Assembly (NCBI GenBank): GCA_020025395.1
Contig: JAHHSE010000097.1
Location: 1 to 5,745 of the forward strand
Direction: 5' to 3'
Length of the DNA stretch: 5,745 bases
Source: Oscillospiraceae bacterium
GTDB taxonomy: Bacteria > Bacillota > Clostridia > Oscillospirales > Oscillospiraceae
This document shows positions 1 through 5,624 of this stretch, piece by piece. Under the pieces are notes generated by a model. It had not been told where the DNA came from. It worked only from the letters and a program-made list of their open reading frames with translations, and made no database searches. The first letter of the stretch is position 1. Each line of letters begins with the position of its first letter. The position numbers and the translations under genes were made by a program.

Positions 1-497
1 GCTCGGGCTGTATCGGTCTGGCGGTGGCCAGATATGCCGCCAACTGCCGGGTGGTCCTGGCGGATCTGTCCGAGAAGGCCCTCCGGGTCTGCAAGTCCAA
101 TGTCCGGAGGAGCAGCTTGAATGCCAGGGTGACCTGTGTGCAGGCCGACGCCCTTCAGCCCCCCTCGCCCTCCCTCTGGGATTTTGATGTGATTGTCTCC
201 AACCCCCCATATATCCCCACCGGGGAGATCCCCGGCCTGGATCGGTCGGTCCGGGCATACGAGCCGCACGCCGCCCTGGACGGGGGGCAGGACGGACTGG
301 ATTTTTACCGCTCCATCTCCAAAAACTGGAATCAGGCCCTCCGGCTGGGGGGAACCTTGCTTTTTGAGGTGGGCATTCATCAGGCCCCCGATGTGGAAAA
401 GATCCTGGCCGATGCCGGCTATGAAAATATTCAGATCACCCAGGACCCCGCCGGAATTCGGCGGATGGTGGAGGGGGTCGTACCCACCATGGATTAG
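1..497 (+). CDS. prmC: PrmC, release factor glutamine N5-methyltransferase (C-terminal part)
   Basis: The gene is cut by the left edge: the frame is open from base 3, and about 164 residues are visible. PrmC proteins are usually near 280 residues, so the N-terminal helical domain and the start codon lie outside. What is seen is a class I SAM-dependent methyltransferase fold. It opens in the end of motif I (SGCIGLA), then has an acidic residue in ADLSEKAL (Asp at 63-65) expected to bind the SAM ribose, then the hallmark NPPY motif at 201-212 within IVSNPPYIP. NPPY binds the glutamine amide. The family methylates the glutamine of the GGQ motif in RF1 and RF2 in the cytoplasm, aiding peptide release. 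prmC often follows prfA, which would lie upstream here. The GTG at 24 is internal and not the true start. The HemK name is a synonym. The identity is secure from NPPY plus the fold; a different N5-glutamine methyltransferase such as PrmB is less likely. Confidence 0.93.
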   Translation, partial: SGCIGLAVARYAANCRVVLADLSEKALRVCKSNVRRSSLNARVTCVQADALQPPSPSLWDFDVIVSNPPYIPTGEIPGLDRSVRAYEPHAALDGGQDGLDFYRSISKNWNQALRLGGTLLFEVGIHQAPDVEKILADAGYENIQITQDPAGIRRMVEGVVPTMD

Positions 498-511
498 ATT
501 CCAACAGGAAA

Positions 512-529
512 CAGGTCTTATGGGACCTG
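512..529 (+). other. small hairpin in the prmC-recA gap
   Basis: CAGGTC (512-517) can pair with GACCTG (524-529). A further T-G wobble leaves a TATG loop. The hairpin sits 11 nt before the recA ribosome binding site and is followed by an A-run, not a U-run, so it is not a terminator for prmC. A second in-frame ATG for recA (520) lies in the loop. It may be a leader structure affecting recA translation, or chance. Confidence 0.3.
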
Positions 530-540
530 AAAAAAGTCAG

Positions 541-546
541 AAAGGA
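541..546 (+). promoter_or_regulatory. recA ribosome binding site
   Basis: AAAGGA lies 9 nt before the ATG at 556. This favours 556 over the in-frame ATG at 520, which has no comparable purine-rich sequence at the right distance. Confidence 0.7.
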
Positions 547-555
547 TACCTCACT

Positions 556-1671
556 ATGGCTGCTGATAAAAAGAAATCAACCATCGAGCCCGCCGCCCCC
601 GCCTCCGACAAGAAAAAGGCCCTGGAAACCGCCATGGCCCAGATCGAGCGGGCCTATGGCAAGGGCTCCATCATGCGTTTGGGAGAAAATCAGGGGGTGG
701 TGGTGGATGCCATTCCCACCGGCTCCCTCTCTCTGGATCTGGCGCTGGGGATCGGCGGTGTGCCCAAGGGAAGGATCATTGAGATCTACGGACCGGAATC
801 CTCCGGTAAGACCACCCTGGCCCTCCATATTGTGGCAGAGGCTCAAAAGCAGGGGGGCGAGGTGGCCTTCATTGATGCCGAACACGCGCTGGACCCTACC
901 TATGCAAGGGCTTTGGGGGTGGACATCGACTCCATGCTCATCGCCCAGCCTGACACGGGGGAGCAGGGACTGGAGATCTGTGAGGCTCTGGTCCGTTCCG
1001 GCGCCATTGATGTGGTGGTGGTGGACTCGGTGGCGGCTTTGGTCCCCAGGGCGGAGATCGAAGGGGATATGGGGGACTCCCATGTGGGTCTGCTGGCCCG
1101 TCTGATGAGTCAGGCCCTGAGAAAGCTGGCGGGTTCCATCGCCAAGACCAACTGTATCGTGATCTTCATCAACCAGTTGAGAGAAAAGGTGGGGGTGGTC
1201 TACGGAAACCCGGAGGTTACCACCGGAGGCCGTGCGCTGAAGTTTTACTCCTCTGTGCGGATTGATGTGCGCCGGGTGGAGTCCCTGAAGAACGGCAGTG
1301 AGATCATCGGCAATCGGACCCGGACCAAGATCGTGAAAAACAAGGTGGCCCCTCCCTTCCGGGAGGCGGAGTTCGACATTATGTACGGAGAGGGAATCTC
1401 CAAGATCGGTGAGCTGGTGGATTTAGGACAGAAGCTGGACCTGGTGCAGAAATCCGGCTCCTGGTTCTCCATGGGAGAGACCCGTCTGGGGCAGGGCAGA
1501 GATGCCGCCAAGCAGTATCTCAAGGACAATCCGGAAGTGGCAAGGGGACTGGAGGCAGATATCCGCAAAAACGCCTTTAAGCTCATGAGCCGTCAGGCCC
1601 AAGCCGCCGCCAAGGCCGCCGGGCGGGCGGTGGATGTCTCCGCCGAGGACTTTGAGGATGCGGATCACTAA
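556..1671 (+). CDS. recA: RecA recombinase
   Basis: 371 residues. RecA forms an ATP-dependent filament on single-stranded DNA, drives homologous pairing and strand exchange, and as a coprotease triggers LexA cleavage. Seen in order: N-terminal oligomerisation helix (KALETAMAQIERAYGKGSIM, about 21-40); Walker A GPESSGKT at 79-86 (Lys85, Thr86); catalytic Glu109 in FIDAEHALDP; Walker B VVVVDS at 153-158; DNA-binding loop L1 region (EIEGDMGDSHVG, 167-178); loop L2 region from NQLREKVG through GNPEVTTGG (206-225); and an acidic tail ending EDFEDADH. All key residues align with the E. coli protein at a constant offset of 13, because this protein has an extra Lys/Ala/Pro-rich N-terminus. The start at 556 was chosen for its ribosome binding site; an in-frame ATG at 520 would add 12 residues. 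It lies 58 nt after prmC and overlaps recX by 14 nt. No GAACNNNNGTTC SOS box was found nearby. Confidence 0.99.
   Translation: MAADKKKSTIEPAAPASDKKKALETAMAQIERAYGKGSIMRLGENQGVVVDAIPTGSLSLDLALGIGGVPKGRIIEIYGPESSGKTTLALHIVAEAQKQGGEVAFIDAEHALDPTYARALGVDIDSMLIAQPDTGEQGLEICEALVRSGAIDVVVVDSVAALVPRAEIEGDMGDSHVGLLARLMSQALRKLAGSIAKTNCIVIFINQLREKVGVVYGNPEVTTGGRALKFYSSVRIDVRRVESLKNGSEIIGNRTRTKIVKNKVAPPFREAEFDIMYGEGISKIGELVDLGQKLDLVQKSGSWFSMGETRLGQGRDAAKQYLKDNPEVARGLEADIRKNAFKLMSRQAQAAAKAAGRAVDVSAEDFEDADH
1645..1649 (+). promoter_or_regulatory. recX ribosome binding site inside recA
   Basis: GAGGA lies 8 nt before the ATG at 1658 and within the last codons of recA. It decides the recX start: the earlier in-frame ATG at 1634 has only GC-rich coding sequence upstream. 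The position implies that translation of recX depends on ribosomes arriving through recA. Confidence 0.75.
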
Positions 1672-2293
1672 GCTCTCCCCCTCCCCGGGGAAGAGGGAGC
1701 AATGGCTGGTCCATCTGGACAATGGAGAAATCCTTCGGGTGACGGAAAACGAGGTGGTCGCCTTTTCCCTTTACACCGGGATGGAATTGGAGGAGAACCA
1801 GAGGAACGCCCTTCTCTCCGCGGCGGAGAAGGGGCGGTTTCAGGAATACGCCCTCCAGGTCCTCTCGGTCCGCCCCCTCTCCAGGGCGGAGCTGATCCGA
1901 AAGCTCACCGGGAAGGGGTGTCCCCCGGAGGAGGGGGAGAGGATTGCCTGCCGCCTGTGTGAGCTGGGTTATTTGAATGATGCGCAGTATGCGTCCGCCC
2001 TGGTCCGGCACTATGCCGCCAAGGGCTATGGACCCTATAAGATCAGGGAGGAGCTTTCCCGGCGCGGGGTCTCAAGGGAGCTTGGGGAGGAGGCCCTGTC
2101 GGAGAGAGAGGACCCTGCCGATGTGCTGGACGCCTTGGTGGCGAAAAAACTCCGAGGGATTGAGCATCCGGACCGAAGGGACTGGAAGCGGGTCTCGGAT
2201 TCCCTGGCCCGTCGGGGCTACTCCTGGTCTGACATTGGAAAAGCGCTGAGCCGATATGAGGCTGATATGGATGAATGGAGGTCGTTGTCATGA
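1658..2293 (+). CDS. recX: RecX, modulator of RecA
   Basis: 211 residues from the chosen ATG at 1658; the longer frame from 1634 would add eight residues. RecX binds in the groove of the RecA filament and usually inhibits its extension and activity. Seen: an N-terminal beta-rich part (about 1-60; MRITKL, VHLDNGEILRV, EVVAFSLYTGMEL) typical of clostridial RecX. Then come three-helix repeats: ALQVLSVRPLSRAELIRKLTGKG (65-87), the signature CELGYLNDAQYASALV (101-116) with GPYKIREELSRRGVS (125-139), and a last repeat around VAKKLRGIEHPDRRDWKRVSDSLARRGYSW (161-190). The length is within the family range. It starts inside the recA 3' end and stops in an ATGA overlap with the nitroreductase gene, so all three are probably made from one transcript. 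Confidence is high from the repeats and the recA neighbour. Confidence 0.96.
   Translation: MRITKLSPSPGKREQWLVHLDNGEILRVTENEVVAFSLYTGMELEENQRNALLSAAEKGRFQEYALQVLSVRPLSRAELIRKLTGKGCPPEEGERIACRLCELGYLNDAQYASALVRHYAAKGYGPYKIREELSRRGVSRELGEEALSEREDPADVLDALVAKKLRGIEHPDRRDWKRVSDSLARRGYSWSDIGKALSRYEADMDEWRSLS
2277..2281 (+). promoter_or_regulatory. nitroreductase ribosome binding site inside recX
   Basis: GGAGG lies 8 nt before the ATG at 2290 and inside the end of recX. It rules out the in-frame ATG at 2275, whose start would overlap the site itself. Confidence 0.75.
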
Positions 2294-2865
2294 ATGCGAG
2301 AGACTGTCTTTTGACCCGGCGAAGTGTCCGAAAGTACAAAAAAGAGCCCATTTCTGACGCCCTGCTGGAGGAGATCATAGAGCCGGCCCTGGCGGCTCCC
2401 TCCGCCGTCAATCTCCAGCACTGGCATTTTGTGGTGGTCCGCTCTCCGGAGGCCATGGCCGATTTGAAGACCATTATGCGGGAGGTGGTGGAGAAGTTCA
2501 ACCCCGTGCTGAAGGAACGCTTTTCCAAGCATCCCGAGACCATCGACGAGACCCGGAATTTCATGCTCAGCCTGGGCGGAGCCCCGGTCTGTGTGCTGGC
2601 CTTTTTCCTGAAGGATGACTTCCCTGACCGGGATGGAGCCATGCAGAGCGTGTCCGCCGCCATTGAGAACCTGCTTCTTTCCGCCTGGGACAAGGGGATA
2701 GGCTCCTGCTGGATGAGCGCTCCCCAGCGGATGGGTTTTGGGGACCGGCTTCGGGACCGCTTTGCCCCTGGAAAAGGGGAATTTGTATCCGCCATCTCTC
2801 TGGGCTGGCCCGATCAGGCCCCCAAGATGCCCCCAAGACGAGAGGGCCGCTGGACCATGGTCTGA
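2290..2865 (+). CDS. nitroreductase-family FMN oxidoreductase
   Basis: 191 residues, single domain. The family binds FMN as a homodimer and uses NAD(P)H to reduce nitroaromatics, quinones, flavins or enones; the natural substrate here cannot be told. Seen: N-terminal RRSVRKY (10-16), whose arginines contact the FMN phosphate; APSAVNLQHWHFVVV (36-50), the counterpart of the usual APS-x-x-N-x-QPW flavin loop, with His in place of Pro; the dimer-core helix and strand AIENLLLSAWDKGIGSCWMSAP (124-145); and the C-terminal AISLGWPDQAPKMPPRRE (168-185), matching the family G-x-P-x-x-x-P-x-x-x-R ending in altered form (Trp-Pro-Asp). No ferredoxin-type cysteine motifs are present, so it is not the ferredoxin-fused subtype. 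The start overlaps the recX stop as ATGA, giving translational coupling. It is not a standard member of the recA-recX unit. The family call is firm and the specific function open. Confidence 0.93.
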   Translation: MNARDCLLTRRSVRKYKKEPISDALLEEIIEPALAAPSAVNLQHWHFVVVRSPEAMADLKTIMREVVEKFNPVLKERFSKHPETIDETRNFMLSLGGAPVCVLAFFLKDDFPDRDGAMQSVSAAIENLLLSAWDKGIGSCWMSAPQRMGFGDRLRDRFAPGKGEFVSAISLGWPDQAPKMPPRREGRWTMV

Positions 2866-2869
2866 TCCC

Positions 2870-2886
2870 TTTTGTTCATAACAAAA
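2870..2886. promoter_or_regulatory. 17-bp perfect AT-rich dyad before rimO
   Basis: TTTTGTT-CAT-AACAAAA is a perfect inverted repeat with 7-bp arms and a 3-nt centre, placed in the 38-nt gap between the nitroreductase and rimO. It stands out from GC-rich surroundings. As RNA the A-U hairpin would be weak, so a protein-binding site is at least as plausible. It resembles Rex-type or Crp/Fnr-type TTGT half-sites only loosely, and its 3-nt centre is shorter than either. A CATAAT (2887-2892) that could serve as a -10 follows directly, but no convincing -35 precedes it. Confidence 0.4.
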
Positions 2887-2903
2887 CATAATGGAGCGTA
2901 TAT

Positions 2904-4232
2904 ATGTCGTATCAAGTTGCATTCGTATCCCTTGGCTGCGCAAAAAATCTGGTAAATACCGAGCAGATGATGGCCCTCTGCCGGAAGGAGGGCTGGACCG
3001 TGACCGGGGAGCCCGTGGGGGCCGATGTGGCGGTCCTCAATACCTGCGGATTTATCGAGGGGGCCAAGAGTGAGGCTATCACCAACATTCTGGAGCTGGC
3101 CCAGCTCAAAACAGCCGGGAAGCTGAAGAAGCTGCTGGTGGCCGGGTGTCTGACCCAGCGGTATCGGGAAGAGATCATGGAGGAGCTGCCAGAGATCGAT
3201 GGCATGATGGGGACCGGGAGCTATACCGATGTGGTGGAGGCGGTGAAGGCCGTGATGGAGGGGGAGACCCCCGCCTATTTCGGGGATATTCACCACACCA
3301 TTGAGGACGGGGAGCGGCTGGTCTCCACCCCCGGCTATACAGCCTATTTGAAAATTGCCGAGGGATGTGACAACTGCTGCGCCTTCTGCATCATTCCCAG
3401 ACTGCGGGGGCGGTATCGGAGCCGGCCCATGGACTCCCTTCTGGCGGAGGCAAAGCTGCTGGCGGAGAGCGGGGTGAAGGAGCTGATTGTCATCGCCCAG
3501 GACATCACCCGCTATGGGACGGACTGGGATGGGACGAGTCATCTCTCCCAGCTGCTCCGGGCCTTGTCCAAGCTGCCCTTCCGGTGGATCCGCCTTCACT
3601 ATCTCTATCCGGATCTGTTTGACGACACCCTCATTGAGACCATCGCCTCCCAGCCCAAGATCCTCCCCTATGTGGATATCCCCATCCAGCACTGCAACGA
3701 TGAGATCCTCAAGCGGATGAACCGGAGGGGGACCAAGGCGGAGATTTTGGAGCTTTTTGCCAAGCTGCGGGCCAGGATACCGGGTGTGGTTCTGCGGACC
3801 TCTCTGATCTGCGGCCTGCCCGGGGAGACAGAGGAGGCCTTTGAGGAGCTGTGTGACTTCCTGCGGGAGACCAGCATCGAGCGGGCCGGGGTATTCCAGT
3901 TCTCTCCGGAGGAGGGGACGGCTGCCGCCGTCATGCCGGATCAGGTGCCTGAGGAGGTGGCCGCCCGACGGGTGGAGCTTCTGGTGGATCTCCAATCCAG
4001 GGTGATCGACGCGTACAATGAAAAGCAGCTGGGCAGGGTGATGGAGGTCCTCTGTGAGGGCTTTGACCCTGAGGCGGGCTGTTATGCGGGCCGCTCCTAT
4101 GCCGACTCGCCTGAGATCGACGGACGGGTCCTCTTTACGGCTGCGGGCCTGGTCCCAGCAGGGGAATTTGTTTCAGTGCGCATCACTCAGGTCACGGAGA
4201 GTGGTGAACGGATGGGGGAGGTAGAAGAATGA
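2904..4232 (+). CDS. rimO: RimO, ribosomal protein S12 methylthiotransferase
   Basis: 442 residues, the normal size. RimO is a radical-SAM enzyme with two 4Fe-4S clusters that adds a methylthio group to the beta carbon of a conserved aspartate in ribosomal protein S12 (Asp88 in the E. coli numbering used for that protein). Seen: N-terminal methylthiotransferase domain with the three auxiliary-cluster cysteines Cys12 (SLGCAKNLVNTE), Cys48 (LNTCGF) and Cys82 (AGCLTQ); the radical-SAM CxxxCxxC motif at Cys155, Cys159 and Cys162 in EGCDNCCAFCIIP; core strands with HYLYP (232-236) and YVDIPIQH (256-263); and a C-terminal TRAM domain from about 374, which recognises the substrate. SLGCAKNLV is typical of RimO; the tRNA-modifying relatives MiaB and MtaB have different N-terminal cysteine contexts. 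An extra Cys158 next to the motif is noted. GGAG at 2893-2896, 7 nt before ATG, supports the start. The stop overlaps pgsA as ATGA. Confidence 0.97.
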   Translation: MSYQVAFVSLGCAKNLVNTEQMMALCRKEGWTVTGEPVGADVAVLNTCGFIEGAKSEAITNILELAQLKTAGKLKKLLVAGCLTQRYREEIMEELPEIDGMMGTGSYTDVVEAVKAVMEGETPAYFGDIHHTIEDGERLVSTPGYTAYLKIAEGCDNCCAFCIIPRLRGRYRSRPMDSLLAEAKLLAESGVKELIVIAQDITRYGTDWDGTSHLSQLLRALSKLPFRWIRLHYLYPDLFDDTLIETIASQPKILPYVDIPIQHCNDEILKRMNRRGTKAEILELFAKLRARIPGVVLRTSLICGLPGETEEAFEELCDFLRETSIERAGVFQFSPEEGTAAAVMPDQVPEEVAARRVELLVDLQSRVIDAYNEKQLGRVMEVLCEGFDPEAGCYAGRSYADSPEIDGRVLFTAAGLVPAGEFVSVRITQVTESGERMGEVEE

Positions 4233-4756
4233 ATACAGCCAATAAACTGACCATGCTTCGGGTCCTGATGATTCCTCTGTTTCTGGTCGTCCTCTATCTG
4301 GAGGTCCCATACAGCCAGTATGTGGGTCTGGTCATCTTTGTTTTTGCCAGCCTCACGGATTATGTGGACGGCTATATTGCCCGTCACCGCAACCAGGTCA
4401 CGGACTTTGGAAAGTTTATGGACCCTCTGGCCGATAAGCTTCTGGTGCTGGCTGCCATGATGTGGTTTGTGGAACTGGGACAGATGCCCGCCATGGTGGT
4501 GTTTGTGGTGCTGGTACGGGAGTTTGCGGTCAGCGGGATGCGGATGGTGGCTGCCGATCAGGGAAAGGTCATTGCCGCCGGTTGGTCCGGCAAGGTGAAA
4601 ACGGCCTCTACCATGGTATGTCTCTGTCTGATGTTCCTCCCCATTCCCAAGGAGGTCAATACCCTGTGCTGGGCGGTTATTCTGCTTACCACCGTCTATT
4701 CCGGCCTGGAATACTTTATAAAAAACGCGGCTGTCTTCAAAGGCACCATGAAATAA
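4229..4756 (+). CDS. pgsA: PgsA, CDP-diacylglycerol-glycerol-3-phosphate 3-phosphatidyltransferase
   Basis: 175 residues. The enzyme joins CDP-diacylglycerol and sn-glycerol-3-phosphate to give phosphatidylglycerophosphate and CMP, the committed step to phosphatidylglycerol and cardiolipin, in the cytoplasmic membrane. The full CDP-alcohol phosphotransferase motif D-x2-D-G-x2-A-R-x8-G-x3-D-x3-D is present: Asp44, Asp47, Gly48, Ala51, Arg52, Gly61, Asp65 and Asp69, the aspartates holding the metal and acting in catalysis. About six hydrophobic segments are visible (near 9-26, 31-46, 67-83, 86-104, 125-139 and 145-164). MNTANKLTMLRVLMIP at the start, VREFAVSGMRM (96-106) and GKVKTASTM (121-129) match PgsA rather than phosphatidylserine or cardiolipin synthases of the same superfamily. 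GGAGG at 4217-4221 lies 7 nt before the ATG, inside rimO, and the start overlaps the rimO stop. It is the last gene of the operon, followed by a terminator. Confidence 0.97.
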   Translation: MNTANKLTMLRVLMIPLFLVVLYLEVPYSQYVGLVIFVFASLTDYVDGYIARHRNQVTDFGKFMDPLADKLLVLAAMMWFVELGQMPAMVVFVVLVREFAVSGMRMVAADQGKVIAAGWSGKVKTASTMVCLCLMFLPIPKEVNTLCWAVILLTTVYSGLEYFIKNAAVFKGTMK

Positions 4757-4764
4757 GCCGAAAA

Positions 4765-4795
4765 AGCCGGAGTGAGCAATCACTCCGGTTCTTTT
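4765..4795. terminator. intrinsic terminator, probably bidirectional
   Basis: CCGGAGTGA (4767-4775) and TCACTCCGG (4780-4788) form a perfect 9-bp stem closed by a GCAA tetraloop (GNRA type), extendable by a G-T and an A-T pair. On the plus strand the U-tract TTCTTTT follows (4789-4795) and ends the pgsA transcript 9 nt after its stop. On the minus strand the A-run 4761-4765 becomes a U-tract, so it can also end the convergent gntR-type transcript, whose stop is at 4805. Confidence 0.92.
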
Positions 4796-4804
4796 ACTGT
4801 CGAA

Positions 4805-5563
4805 TCACAGGGATTCCAGAATGGGGACCTCCCGTCCCTCCGAAAGAGCGGTCAGCTGCTCCTGCAGGTCCTCCAGATGCTCTGACATGGCATCTCTGGC
4901 GCCTCTGGCATCCCTCTCAAGGATATGGCGGAATACCGTCTCATGGGCCAGGATGGAATTGAAGGAAATGCTGCTGGTGCCTATGGCAAACTGGCGGGAG
5001 ATATCCAGGGACTCATAGAGATTGTTGTAAATACCGGAAAGAATATCACTGTGGGCAGCTTGGATCAAGCAGGTATGAAACTGGTGAGAGCGTTTCTGCA
5101 TGGCGGTGACGGCCGCCTCACTCTCCTGATCCGGATCGCGTTTCGCCATCCGCATCTCGGAGAGGACCCTTCGGATTTCCGACAGATCCTCCTCCGTGCG
5201 ATGGAGGGCGGCCCGGTAGGCGGCATAGGTTTCCAGGTGGATGCGCAGCTCCTGAAGATTGATCATGGTCTCCAGAGAGATAGGGACAGAAAGATCCAGA
5301 CGGCGGATCAGATCGGCCAGGGTCACTTGCCGCACATAGAGGCCATCCCCACGGCCTTTGTCCAAAATGCCCATATTCTCCATTGCCTTCAGCGCCCTGT
5401 GAACGGAGGCTTTGCTGACATGAAACCGTTCCGACAGCTCCTCTTCCGAGGGGAGCCTGTCTCCCTCCTTCCACTCACCGACGGCGATGAGCCGCTTCAT
5501 ACCCCGTAGGACCAATTCATCGCCGCTGACTTTGGAGGGGCGCTCCTTGCGTATGGATTCCAT
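4805..5563 (-). CDS. GntR family transcription regulator, FadR type (FCD domain)
   Basis: 252 residues. An N-terminal winged helix-turn-helix (about 15-78) shows the GntR pattern: GEWKEGDRLPSEEELSERF, the recognition helix VSKASVHRALKAMENMGIL, then the wing KGRGDGLYV. A helical C-terminal domain (about 100-240) fits the FCD ligand-binding family: LRIHLETYAAYRAAL, FHTCLIQAAHSDIL and ILAHETVFRHILERDARGARDAMSEHLEDL. Of the usual FCD metal ligands (one Asp, three His), His163, His207 and His229 are visible, while the Asp four residues before the first His is Ser159. FadR-type regulators bind DNA as dimers and respond to small organic acids or acyl compounds; the ligand cannot be read here. The start at 5563 has a good ribosome binding site; ATGs at 5581 and further up do not. 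No metabolic partner gene lies in the window, so its target is probably to the right or itself. Subfamily confidence is high, ligand unknown. Confidence 0.93.
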   Translation of the reverse strand: MESIRKERPSKVSGDELVLRGMKRLIAVGEWKEGDRLPSEEELSERFHVSKASVHRALKAMENMGILDKGRGDGLYVRQVTLADLIRRLDLSVPISLETMINLQELRIHLETYAAYRAALHRTEEDLSEIRRVLSEMRMAKRDPDQESEAAVTAMQKRSHQFHTCLIQAAHSDILSGIYNNLYESLDISRQFAIGTSSISFNSILAHETVFRHILERDARGARDAMSEHLEDLQEQLTALSEGREVPILESL

Positions 5564-5571
5564 CCATCTCT

Positions 5572-5576
5572 TCCTT
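5572..5576 (-). promoter_or_regulatory. ribosome binding site of the GntR-type gene
   Basis: Read on the minus strand, AAGGA lies 8 nt before the ATG at 5563. The in-frame ATG at 5581 has only AT-rich operator sequence before it, so 5563 is the better start. Confidence 0.75.
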
Positions 5577-5578
5577 TC

Positions 5579-5598
5579 CATAATGGTATACCAATATG
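5579..5598. promoter_or_regulatory. palindromic operator, probably for the GntR-type regulator
   Basis: The 20 bases read CATAnTGGTATACCAnTATG, a palindrome in which only one symmetric base pair (5583/5594) fails. The core TGGTATACCA is perfect. FadR-type regulators bind TGGT-N3-ACCA-like sites (FadR, PdhR); the half-site here is the same but the centre is 2 bp instead of 3. The palindrome covers the transcription start predicted for the regulator gene, the usual arrangement for autorepression. The binding protein is inferred from position and half-site. Confidence 0.72.
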
Positions 5599-5605
5599 AT
5601 ACCAT
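5583..5605. repeat. second half-site: inverted ATGGTAT / ATACCAT
   Basis: ATGGTAT (5583-5589) recurs inverted as ATACCAT (5599-5605). Thus ATACCA appears twice in the same direction (5588-5593 and 5599-5604), 11 bp apart, about one helical turn. Both copies are followed a few bases later by TATGA. This may be a secondary operator giving cooperative binding, or remains of duplication. Confidence 0.5.
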
Positions 5606-5624
5606 AATATGACAAAGATGAAAA
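5596..5624 (-). promoter_or_regulatory. promoter of the GntR-type gene
   Basis: Read on the minus strand: -35 TTTTCA (5624-5619), a 17-nt spacer, -10 TATCAT (5601-5596). The -10 matches the sigma-70/sigma-A consensus at 5 of 6 positions and is preceded by TGG, an extended -10 feature. The -35 matches 4 of 6. The expected start near 5589 falls in the middle of the palindromic operator. Confidence 0.6.

Noticed and set aside
193..212. NPPY motif considered as evidence for a DNA adenine methyltransferase
   Set aside because: NPPY also occurs in DNA amino-methyltransferases, but the IVSNPPYIP context, the motif spacing and the C-terminal ending fit PrmC, and there is no target-recognition domain.
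193..555. Upstream open extension of the recA frame through prmC
   Set aside because: This stretch is the off-frame reading of prmC; recA homology begins only after 556, where a ribosome binding site is found.
2814..3995. Long open frame (393 codons) on the minus strand opposite rimO and the end of the nitroreductase
   Set aside because: It lies antisense to a fully recognisable rimO, has low-complexity Gly/His/Leu/Pro-rich sequence typical of the reverse frame of GC-rich genes, and shows no domain.
4925..5509. Plus-strand open frame of 194 codons opposite the regulator gene
   Set aside because: It is the antisense shadow of a clear GntR-family protein and has no recognisable domain.
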